Assembly (NCBI RefSeq): GCF_003863365.1
Contig: NZ_RQXT01000034.1
Coordinates: 1-64,000 of the forward strand
DNA: 64,000 nucleotides
Direction: 5' to 3'
Source of the DNA: Mesorhizobium tamadayense
Lineage (GTDB): Bacteria > Pseudomonadota > Alphaproteobacteria > Rhizobiales > Rhizobiaceae
Position numbers and translations under genes: made by a program. Shown here one piece after another: positions 45,026 to 53,128 of this stretch (the stretch's first letter is position 1; the number at the start of each line of letters is the position of its first letter). The notes under the pieces are model-generated. The model had not been told where the DNA came from. It saw only the letters and a list, made by a program, of their open reading frames with translations, and ran no database searches.

Positions 45026-46537
45026 CTACGGCGCCCCGATCTTGTGCAGCCTCGTTATGGTCACCTGGCGCGGCATGCCCCCGAACAACTGCGGCACCGC
45101 GATGTGCCGATGAACGGTGTCCATGACGTAGCCGGCCTCGGTGATCCTGTCGAAAATGACCGATGCCGCCTCTTCGTCATCCGCCAGCACCAGCACTGCG
45201 GGCTCGCGGATCGACTTGGCGAAATCGGGTATCTCGTCGTCGAGCACGACGAGATCGGGATCGACCAAGCGAAGATTGCCGATCCAGAACCAGTTTGAGA
45301 CCACCGTGCCGACCGGCCCCTCGGCGGTCAGCTGACGCTGGAGCGAAGCGTAGTCAATCCGCACGATGCTGCCGCGGTTGTCGCCGCCGTGGACGTGCAT
45401 GTACCAGCTTACCGGCAGCGCCAATATGGCGATCACGGCGCCGACGAAAACGATCGTCGCTTGCGTCTTCCTGCCCCTTTCCCCCATCGCATCCAGCCGC
45501 ATGGCAAGGGCAGCCGGCAGCAGCACAAATACGGGAAGCATCCAGCGATCGCGAAACTGCGTCACGCCGCCCGCCAGCACCACCACGAGCGTGATTAGCA
45601 AGGCGAAGGCGATCGCCCGCCAGACCAGCTTCTCCGGCCACGGTGCGGCCTCGGGCGTTGGTGCGGGTTCTTTGCGTGCCAGGAAAAACGCCACCGCAAA
45701 GATCGCGACCGGCAACCCGGCGAAATTGAGTATCGCATTGCCCAACCCGAGGATGCCGCGAGACAAGGTCTTTGCTGCGCTGCCGCCCTCGGCGACGCCC
45801 AAGCCCCCGCTGTGCGCCAGCAGGTCCCCCAGATGCGTGAGGCTCCAGTAAAATGTCGGCAGGCAGGCAAGGATCGCCACCACCATGCTGATCAGGAAAC
45901 GACGGTCGAAGATCGCCTCACGCGTTTCGCGAAGCGACAGCGCCGCAAGGAACAGCGCGGCGAGAAAGATCACCACATTGTATTTCGACAGCATGGCGGC
46001 GGCCGCCGCCAGGCCAAGCAGCGCATAGGCGGCTGCCGAGCGCCGTTTCTGCAGCTCGACCACCGCCAGCAGCAGCAGTGAGGAAAAACAAAAAACCGCG
46101 ACCGAGTGGGTGAGGGCATGCTGCATCTCCCACACGATCTGCGGAAACAGCAGCAGGCCGAACATGGCGGCGGTCGCCGCGCGGTTTGAGTAGCTCAGGC
46201 GGCGCACCGCGGCGAAGCAGGCGATCAATCCGCCGGCCAGCAGAGCGTATTTGACGATCTTGAGCGCGAGGATGCTGGTTCCAACCAGCGAGGCCGCGAG
46301 GATGCCGAGCCAGGTGTATAAAGGCGGCTGCGAGCTGCCGTAGCCAGCCGCGAGGAACTGCATCGCCATCAACTGTTCGGAGTCGTCGACGCCCACGCTC
46401 GTGCCCACGAAGTGGGACAAGAGCGTCATCGCCACGATCTGCACAAGGCAATATGCAAGGGCGAATGCGACCGCGGCGCTGAAAGGGCCGACCCGTCCGT
46501 CGCAGAGCCAGTCGGTCCATTTCTCTAGCAGCCGCAA
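45026..46537 (-). CDS. GT39/ArnT-like membrane glycosyltransferase
   Basis: About 500 aa with a dozen predicted helices. The luminal loop near the N-terminus has the acidic GVDDSEQLMAMQFLAAGYGSSQPPLYTWLG signature of dolichyl/undecaprenyl-phosphate sugar transferases (shown as GVDDSEQ and QPPLYTW). The C-terminal ~130 residues are extracytoplasmic. No ATG fits. A TTG at 46537 with GAGAAG upstream gives a sensible first helix, so the exact start is uncertain. The acceptor is probably lipid A or another cell-surface glycan. Confidence 0.75.
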   Translation of the reverse strand: MRLLEKWTDWLCDGRVGPFSAAVAFALAYCLVQIVAMTLLSHFVGTSVGVDDSEQLMAMQFLAAGYGSSQPPLYTWLGILAASLVGTSILALKIVKYALLAGGLIACFAAVRRLSYSNRAATAAMFGLLLFPQIVWEMQHALTHSVAVFCFSSLLLLAVVELQKRRSAAAYALLGLAAAAAMLSKYNVVIFLAALFLAALSLRETREAIFDRRFLISMVVAILACLPTFYWSLTHLGDLLAHSGGLGVAEGGSAAKTLSRGILGLGNAILNFAGLPVAIFAVAFFLARKEPAPTPEAAPWPEKLVWRAIAFALLITLVVVLAGGVTQFRDRWMLPVFVLLPAALAMRLDAMGERGRKTQATIVFVGAVIAILALPVSWYMHVHGGDNRGSIVRIDYASLQRQLTAEGPVGTVVSNWFWIGNLRLVDPDLVVLDDEIPDFAKSIREPAVLVLADDEEAASVIFDRITEAGYVMDTVHRHIAVPQLFGGMPRQVTITRLHKIGAP

Positions 46538-46637
46538 GGGGGTCGTCTTCTCATCTGATGCATGGGTGGCCGGTTGCTTTATAGCCGGCCACCCTCGCGA
46601 TCCAAAGAGCCGTTGCCGCTCTGGCTTTTTGCCTTTC

Positions 46638-46681
46638 GCAATTCCGGACGGAAAACCGCGACACACTTTTCCTGGAATTGC
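46638..46681. repeat. Dispersed palindromic repeat (type 1, copy B)
   Basis: GCAATTCCGGACGGAAAACC ... CACTTTTCCTGGAATTGC with perfect 8-bp arms. It ends one base before the stop codon of the FAD/GcvT gene on the minus strand. Copy C at 63130-63173 is nearly identical and also abuts a stop codon. Confidence 0.9.
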
Positions 46682-46682
46682 T

Positions 46683-49253
46683 TTATGCTCGCATCTTCTC
46701 GCCGCTCGGGTCGAAGGGCGGCTCGACATTGATGCGGGCCGGACGGCGGCGACCGAGGATCTCGATCTCGAACAGGCCGGCGCTCTCGTCTTCCGCGAGG
46801 GCTGCCGGCACATAGCCCTGCGCCATCGACTTCTGCACGTAATGCGCATAGCCGCCCGAGGTGACCCAGCCGACGACGCGCCACTCGCCGTCGACGATGC
46901 CGCGCACGGCGGAAGCGCCTTCGGCGGCCTTGGAGCCACGCACTTCCTTGCCGGTCTCATCGAAGCGCGGCGCGCCATACCCATGCAGCTTTTCCACCGT
47001 GCCGTAGTCCTTGCTGACCTTGGCCCAGATCGGCTCGTCGCCCATCACGTCGGCATCCGCCGCATCGACGATGAAGGAGACGCGGCGCAGCTTCGGCCCT
47101 TGCGCCTGCTCCTTGGCTGACGCTTCGCGGCCGATGAAGTCGTTCTTCTCCAGCTTGATGAAGCGGTCCATCGAGCCTTCGAAAGGACCGTAGATCGGCC
47201 GCAACTCGCGAAACCAGGTCGGAAAATTCTTTTCCAGACGCATCGACAGCAGCGCGCGCATGCCGAAATCGACCAGACCGAATTCCTCGCCGGCTTCCTT
47301 GATCGCCCTGTAGACGAGACGCTGATAGGCGGGCGCCATCCACATCTCATAACCCAGGTCGCCGGTATAGGTGATGCGGTTGACCATGCAGGGCGCGCCG
47401 CCGACCGCCATCTCGCGGAAGTCCATGAAGCGGAAGGCCTTGGTCGAGACGTCGACGTCGACCAGTTTCTGGAGCAAATCCCGCGCGCTCGGCCCGGCGA
47501 TGGACAGCCCGACCAGCGTCTGGTCGAAGCGGTGGATGCGCACCGAACCATCCTTCGGCAGATGCTTCTCGAACCAGCGCATATGATATTTCTGCGCCGC
47601 CGACGAGCCCCAGATCATGAAGCGGTCCTCACCGGTCTTGGCGATGGTGAAGTCGCCGATCAGCTTGCCGAATTCGTTGACCATGGGGGTCAGCACGATG
47701 CGACCGGTATTCGGCATACGGTTGGTCATCAGCCGGGTGAGGAAATCCTCGGCCGCCGGCCCCGACACCTCGTATTTGGCGAAGTTGGCGATCTCGGTGA
47801 CACCGACCCGCTCACGCGTGGCGCGTACTTCCTCGCCGATCGGACCGAAATCGTTCGAGCGGTGGAAAGAGACGATGTCCTTCGGCTCCATGCCCTTCGG
47901 CGCGAACCAGAGCGGGGTTTCGAGGCCCCACGAGTCACCCATGACGGCGTTGTTGGCGAGCATGGTGTCGTAGAGCGGCGTCGTCTGCGCGGGCCGCGCG
48001 GCCGGCAGCTCCTCGTTCGGGAAGCGAATCGAGAAGCGCCGCGAATAGTTCTCGCGCACCTTGGCGTTGGTGTAGCGCAGCGTCGCCCATTCGCCGAAGC
48101 GGGCGACATCCATGCCCCAGACGTCGAAGCCGGGATCGCCGTGGACCATCCAGTTGGAGAGCGCGAGGCCGACGCCGCCGCCTTGGCTGAAGCCGGCCAT
48201 GACGGCGCAGGCGCACCAGAAATTGGTCAGGCCCTGCACCGGGCCGACCAGCGGATTGCCGTCGAGCGCGAAGGTGAAAGGACCGTTGATGATCTGCCTG
48301 ATTCCGGCCTTCTCGATGCCCGGGAAATGCTTGAAGCCGATCTCTAGCGACGGCGCGATGCGGTCGATGTCGGGCTGCAGCAATTCATGGCCGAAATCCC
48401 ACGGCGTGTTGACCGGCGACCACGGCTTGCAGGCCTTCTCATAGGTGCCGAGCAAGATGCCGTTGCGCTCTTGGCGGGTGTAGATCTCGCCCTTGAAGTC
48501 GAGCACGCCGATCATCTCGCGGCCGGTCGACTTGTTGAATTCCTCGACCTCCGGCATCGGCTCAGTGAGCAGGTACATATGCTCCATCGCCAGCACCGGC
48601 AGCTCGACGCCGACCATGCGGCCGATCTCGCGCGCCCACAGCCCGCCGCAGTTGACGACATGCTCTGCCTTCACCGTGCCTTGCTCGGTGACGACGTTCC
48701 AGGTGCCGTCGACCTCCTGCGTCAGCTCGACGACGCGGTTGCGCAACACGATCTCGGCGCCGAGTTTTCGCGCGGCCTTGGCATAAGCGTGCGTCGTGCC
48801 CGACGGATCGAGATGGCCCTCGACCGGATCCCACATGGCGCCGACAAAATTGGTCTCATCCATCAGCGGGAACATCGCCTTCGCTTCCGAAGGCGTGATC
48901 AGCTCGGTGTCCATGCCGAGATAGCGGCCCTTGGCGTGAGCCAGCCGCAGGAAGTCCATGCGCTCGGGCGTGTCGGCCATCATCACGCCGCCGGTCAAAT
49001 GCAGCGAGCAGGACTGGCCGGAAAGCTCCTCGATCTCCTTGTAGAGCTGCACCGTGTAGGCCTGCAGCTTGGCGACGTTGGGGTCGCCGTTCAAAGTATG
49101 GAAGCCGCCCGCCGCGTGCCAGGATGAGCCGGAGGTCAGCTCCGAACGCTCGATCAGCACGATGTCGGTCCAACCGGCCTTGGCGAGATGGTAGAGCACC
49201 GAGCAGCCGACGACACCGCCGCCGATGACAACCGCTTTTGCGTGGGATTTCAT
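46683..49253 (-). CDS. Dimethylglycine-dehydrogenase-like FAD/GcvT protein (copy 2)
   Basis: 856 aa. N-terminal DAO domain (VVIGGGVVGCSVLYHLAKAG; SSWHAAGG flavin-attachment region with His), central FAO_M domain to ~residue 430, then GcvT and GcvT C-terminal domains. This is the classical DMGDH/SARDH layout, giving methylene-THF from N-methyl groups. It is co-directional with and downstream of the second mttB-like gene (160 bp gap), as expected if the first enzyme makes a tertiary amine that this one then demethylates. The stop codon abuts repeat copy B. Confidence 0.88.
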   Translation of the reverse strand: MKSHAKAVVIGGGVVGCSVLYHLAKAGWTDIVLIERSELTSGSSWHAAGGFHTLNGDPNVAKLQAYTVQLYKEIEELSGQSCSLHLTGGVMMADTPERMDFLRLAHAKGRYLGMDTELITPSEAKAMFPLMDETNFVGAMWDPVEGHLDPSGTTHAYAKAARKLGAEIVLRNRVVELTQEVDGTWNVVTEQGTVKAEHVVNCGGLWAREIGRMVGVELPVLAMEHMYLLTEPMPEVEEFNKSTGREMIGVLDFKGEIYTRQERNGILLGTYEKACKPWSPVNTPWDFGHELLQPDIDRIAPSLEIGFKHFPGIEKAGIRQIINGPFTFALDGNPLVGPVQGLTNFWCACAVMAGFSQGGGVGLALSNWMVHGDPGFDVWGMDVARFGEWATLRYTNAKVRENYSRRFSIRFPNEELPAARPAQTTPLYDTMLANNAVMGDSWGLETPLWFAPKGMEPKDIVSFHRSNDFGPIGEEVRATRERVGVTEIANFAKYEVSGPAAEDFLTRLMTNRMPNTGRIVLTPMVNEFGKLIGDFTIAKTGEDRFMIWGSSAAQKYHMRWFEKHLPKDGSVRIHRFDQTLVGLSIAGPSARDLLQKLVDVDVSTKAFRFMDFREMAVGGAPCMVNRITYTGDLGYEMWMAPAYQRLVYRAIKEAGEEFGLVDFGMRALLSMRLEKNFPTWFRELRPIYGPFEGSMDRFIKLEKNDFIGREASAKEQAQGPKLRRVSFIVDAADADVMGDEPIWAKVSKDYGTVEKLHGYGAPRFDETGKEVRGSKAAEGASAVRGIVDGEWRVVGWVTSGGYAHYVQKSMAQGYVPAALAEDESAGLFEIEILGRRRPARINVEPPFDPSGEKMRA

Positions 49254-49413
49254 GAAGATAGGTCCGTTTTTTGGGAGAGTGAATCGAGTGAGCGTGGCGT
49301 GAAGACAAAGCGGAGATCGGATACAGCGATGTTTTCGGCCGGCCTGCCATCAAGCGCGGCAAGCGAAGCTCGACGGAGTGGGGGTCTACTGTTCATCAAA
49401 TGAATACGGATGA

Positions 49414-50991
49414 TCAGAAGTCGGTCGGCGCGCCGCCTTCGGCACGGCGCTTCTCGACGAAGTCGTTGAGTTCCTCGCGGATGGCCGGATCCATGTAGGG
49501 CTCCTCGTAGGAAGCAAGGCGCTCCTTCCACACCTTGTTCGTCCGCTCCAGCGCCGTCGGCGAGCCGGCCTCGGCCCAGGTCTCGAAATTGCGCCAATCG
49601 GAGACGATCGGCGAGTAGAAGGCGGTCTTGTAGCGTTCCTGCGTGTGCTGGGTACCAAAGAAATGCCCGCCCGGGCCGACCGACTGGATGGCGTTGAAGC
49701 CGAGGGCGTCCTCCGACAGATCGAGCGGGGTGAGGAATTCCGCCACCATCTGCAAAAGGTCGATGTCGAGGATGGTCTTTTCGTAAGAGCAGCGCAGGCC
49801 GCCTTCCAGCCAGCCGGCACCGTGCATCATCAGATTGCCGCCGCCCTGGATCGCGCCCCAGAGCGAGAACACGCTTTCATAGGCGGCCTGCGCGTCGACC
49901 GTGTTGGCGGCGCAGGTGTTCGAAGTGCGGTAGGGGATTCGATAGCGGCGGGCAAGCTGGCCGCCGACGAGCTGCGCCTTCATGTATTCTGGCGTGCCGA
50001 AGGCCGGCGCGCCCGACTTCATGTCGACATTGGAGGTGAAGCCGCCATAGCCGACCGGCGCGCCCTTCTTCACCATCTGCGCGAAGGCGATGCCGGAAAG
50101 CGCCTCGGCGTTCTGCTGCACCAGCGCGCCGGCGACGGTGACGGGGGCCATGGCGCCGGAGAGCGTGAACGGCGTCACGATCACAGCCTGGCCCATGCTC
50201 GACATCTGGATGATGCCTTCCATCATCGGCACGTCGAGCTTGAGCGGTGAATTGGTGTTGATGATGGTGAAGACCGACGGCTCTTCCATGAGTTGCTCGC
50301 GGCTGACGCCGCGCGCGATGCGGGCGATCTCGATGCCGTCGACGTTGCGTTCCTTGCCGAGCGAATAGATGTGGAAGACCTTGTCGGTCAGCATGGCGAG
50401 ATCGCGGATGCATTCCAGATGCCGGACCGAAGGATGGATGTCGATCGGCTCGACCGGATAGCCGCCGGTGCATTGCAGGATGTTGTGCATCTGCGCCAGG
50501 CGCAGGAAGTTGCGGTAGTCGGCCTGGTTGCCGGGCCGCCGGCCGCGATCGAGGTCGGAGCAATTGGGCGCCGAGGCCATCATCGAAAGGATGACGTTGT
50601 TGCCGCCGAAGCGCAGATTATGCGCCGGATTGCGGGCGTGCAGCGTGAATTCCGGCGGGCAGTGCGCGACGAGCTCGAGGATCATGTCGCTGTCGAAGCG
50701 CACGCGCTCGCTGCCTTCGCGCACGTCGGCGCCATGCGCCTTCATGATGCGCCGGGCTTCGTCATGCAGAACGTCGACGCCGATTTCCCTCAGCACCCGC
50801 AGCGAGGCGACATGGATCGATTCCAGCTCGTCGTCGGACACCAGCTTCGTCGGCGTCAACGGGTTCTTCAACTGCCGGAACGGCGGCTGCTCGAAGGCGG
50901 CCGATCCACCGGCACGCTTTCCGGCGCGCCCGCCGCGGCGGGCGCGATCGGTTGCCAATGCCGGTTCGGCGGGATGAAGGGCGGCAGTCAT
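49414..50991 (-). CDS. MttB-superfamily corrinoid methyltransferase, non-pyrrolysine type (copy 2)
   Basis: 525 aa from the ATG at 50991 (GAGG upstream). It shares the MTTB barrel with copy 1 (INTNSPLKLDVPM, FTLSGAMAPVTVAGA, KSGAPAFGTPEYM, GPGGHFFGTQHTQ) but is clearly diverged (for example GGYPVEPIDIHPSVRHLE in place of GGTVCEPVDV), so a different substrate is likely. There is no in-frame amber codon. Residues ~16-29 are Arg/Gly-rich. No corrinoid protein or activase lies beside it, so it presumably shares those at 23-32 kb. It is divergent from an MFS carrier. Confidence 0.85.
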   Translation of the reverse strand: MTAALHPAEPALATDRARRGGRAGKRAGGSAAFEQPPFRQLKNPLTPTKLVSDDELESIHVASLRVLREIGVDVLHDEARRIMKAHGADVREGSERVRFDSDMILELVAHCPPEFTLHARNPAHNLRFGGNNVILSMMASAPNCSDLDRGRRPGNQADYRNFLRLAQMHNILQCTGGYPVEPIDIHPSVRHLECIRDLAMLTDKVFHIYSLGKERNVDGIEIARIARGVSREQLMEEPSVFTIINTNSPLKLDVPMMEGIIQMSSMGQAVIVTPFTLSGAMAPVTVAGALVQQNAEALSGIAFAQMVKKGAPVGYGGFTSNVDMKSGAPAFGTPEYMKAQLVGGQLARRYRIPYRTSNTCAANTVDAQAAYESVFSLWGAIQGGGNLMMHGAGWLEGGLRCSYEKTILDIDLLQMVAEFLTPLDLSEDALGFNAIQSVGPGGHFFGTQHTQERYKTAFYSPIVSDWRNFETWAEAGSPTALERTNKVWKERLASYEEPYMDPAIREELNDFVEKRRAEGGAPTDF

Positions 50992-51284
50992 GAGAAGCCT
51001 CGTCAGGATCTGAAAGTGGCCGGCATAATGGACCGGCGGCAATGCTGCCGGTAAGGAGGCGGCGACCACTAGGGCGAGGGAAGCGACATGACGGAGGGGC
51101 AGACGGTTGGCTCGCCAAATCACCGCTCCTACCCGGGCGATTGCTGGACTGCACGCGCTGCTGGTGGCCGTTCTTCGCAGCGCCCGCGCTCCTGACAGGT
51201 ATTGGCTGGAGCATGCGCTTTCGCCGGCGGTGGGCCTTACGGCCATCGCCCACAACGGATAAGCCTCGAGCGATTGGAGCAGGG

Positions 51285-52448
51285 ATGATGGCTCTGGCGG
51301 ACTCAGGAAGCGGCGAGACGGTGCAGTGGGCTGCGATCACAGGCGTGATCGCGACCGTTTCCGTCTTCGCCATCGCGCAAGGGCTTTCCTATCCGCTGCT
51401 GAGCTTCATCCTGCAGCGCCAGGGCGTGTCGCCGGCTGTGATCGGCCTGTCGGCGGCGATGACGCCGGTCGGCTTCATCCTGTCCTCGCCGCTGATCCCG
51501 GGGCTGGCGCGCCGGTTCGGGGCAGGGCGCACGGCGCTCACCTGCGCTGTGCTCTCCGCTCTGGTGCTGGCGCTGATCGGCTGGACGCAAGACGTCTATC
51601 TCTGGTTCCCGCTGCGCTTCCTGATCGGCGTGGTCACCAATCCGCTTTATGTGCTCAGCGAAATCTGGGTGATCGCGCTGGCGCCGCCGTCGCGGCGTGG
51701 CCGCGTCATGGGCGTCTATTCGACGATCATTTCGGCCGGCTTCGCCGCCGGGCCCCTCTGCCTGCTTGCCGTCGGCACCGAAGGCTGGGCGCCGTTTCTC
51801 GTCGGCATCTTCGCCTTCGTCTTTTGCGGCGCCTGCCTGGCGCTGGTGCTTCGACGCCTGCCCAGGGTCGACGAGGCCGGGCACGGGGTTTCGGTGTTGG
51901 GTTTCATGCCGATGGCCTGGCTGCTACTGTCGACGGTCGTCGTGGCCGCCGGCTTCGAGCAAGCGGTGCTGGCGCTGCTTCCCGTCTACGGCACCCACTA
52001 CGGCATTCCCGAGGCGCGCATGTCGGCGCTGCTGTCGATGATGATTGCCGGCAACATCGCCATGCAGGTGCCGCTCGGCCTGCTGGCGGAGCGGCTGACG
52101 GCGCGCCTGGTGCGCTTCGGCTGCGTGTCGGTGACGATCCTCGGCTGCGTGCTGCTGCCGGTGCTGATCGAGACGCCGCTGATCTGGCCCTGCGTCTTTA
52201 TCTGGGGCGCGGTGTCCTACGGCATCTATACGATGTCGATCATCGAGCTCGGCGAGCGCTTCAGCGGCTCGACGCTGGTCGCCGGCAATGCAACCTTCTC
52301 GCTGATGTGGGGCGTCGGCGGCATCCTCGTCGCGCCGCTTACCGGCGGTGTCATGGATGTGATCGGCGCGTCCGGCCTGCCGGTCACGCTCGGCGCGATC
52401 TGCCTGGCGCTGGCGGTGGCGACCGTTGCGCGACGGCGGATGGTGTGA
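51285..52448 (+). CDS. MFS transporter (YcaD/UhpC-unrelated, 12-helix type)
   Basis: 387 aa, about twelve helices. The N-terminus (VFAIAQGLSYPLLSFILQRQG) and PLIPGLARRFGAGRTALTC motif A resemble the YcaD-like group of small MFS proteins. The ATG at 51285 follows GGAGCAGGG. It is divergent from the second mttB-like gene, so it could carry its substrate, but the motifs do not tell the cargo. The intergenic 50992-51284 shows no other gene. Confidence 0.8.
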   Translation: MMALADSGSGETVQWAAITGVIATVSVFAIAQGLSYPLLSFILQRQGVSPAVIGLSAAMTPVGFILSSPLIPGLARRFGAGRTALTCAVLSALVLALIGWTQDVYLWFPLRFLIGVVTNPLYVLSEIWVIALAPPSRRGRVMGVYSTIISAGFAAGPLCLLAVGTEGWAPFLVGIFAFVFCGACLALVLRRLPRVDEAGHGVSVLGFMPMAWLLLSTVVVAAGFEQAVLALLPVYGTHYGIPEARMSALLSMMIAGNIAMQVPLGLLAERLTARLVRFGCVSVTILGCVLLPVLIETPLIWPCVFIWGAVSYGIYTMSIIELGERFSGSTLVAGNATFSLMWGVGGILVAPLTGGVMDVIGASGLPVTLGAICLALAVATVARRRMV

Positions 52449-52457
52449 GGTAACCGC

Positions 52458-52994
52458 TTACTTGTCTTGTCGTCTGAAGATTGCCCACACGTCACAGTCG
52501 GCGTGCCGTTCCTCGGGATGTGTTTTGTACAGCAAATCTCGAATCTCCACAGCGCGATCAAAGTCATCTATCAGCCCGACAGGGGATAGTTCTGCGTTTG
52601 CAAACACGTCGGGGAAGCCGCCGCAATTGGTCAATGCACTGATGTCGACATCCTTGTCGAGCAGATCATAGCCCATGAAGGTGAACCCTTCCCAACCGAA
52701 CGAGCGCACGTCTGCCGAAGGCCTTCGGATCACGCCAAGGATGTTGAGCTTGCTCGTATCGGTCAATTCCGAAAGCAGGAACTCCAGATCCACGAAGAAA
52801 TTCAGCATGAAGTCTTCGTTCACGATGTGGGGCCAGTAGCTAGCCCTTATCTCCGCAAGTGCCGTCGGACAGAGGATGCCGTCGAGTGAGACCACCTCTG
52901 TCAATTGGGTGAGGCCCGACCACTCTATGTACTCGCCCCATCCCGTGCCGTGGGATGGATCAAACTTCTCAGTTGCAATGTACAGACGTTGCAT
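52458..52994 (-). CDS. Hypothetical protein, possibly acquired
   Basis: 178 aa, ATG at 52994 with GAGGAA upstream. It is acidic and aromatic-rich (HGTGWGEYIEWSGLTQLTEVVSLDGILCP; HIVNEDFMLNFFVDLEFLL). There is no signal peptide or membrane segment. Base composition looks lower in GC than the neighbours, and the codons are less biased, which suggests recent acquisition. Its size and acidity recall immunity-type proteins, but no toxin is nearby and I do not assign a function. It is convergent with the MFS gene. Confidence 0.6.
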   Translation of the reverse strand: MQRLYIATEKFDPSHGTGWGEYIEWSGLTQLTEVVSLDGILCPTALAEIRASYWPHIVNEDFMLNFFVDLEFLLSELTDTSKLNILGVIRRPSADVRSFGWEGFTFMGYDLLDKDVDISALTNCGGFPDVFANAELSPVGLIDDFDRAVEIRDLLYKTHPEERHADCDVWAIFRRQDK

Positions 52995-53128
52995 GAGGTT
53001 CCTCGCAGTCCATGCCGAGAGCCTTACCATAGCGATTCGACCATTCGCATTTACGTGTTCCAATTGAATGTCGGTAGCGTCGTGCCAATGTTTGTGGCAC
53101 CGAGCGTGACGAATTTTTCGGAGACTCC

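Noticed and set aside
51094..51201. Short plus-strand frame (MTEGQTVGS...) upstream of the MFS gene
   Set aside because: About 35 codons with random-looking composition; probably leader DNA.
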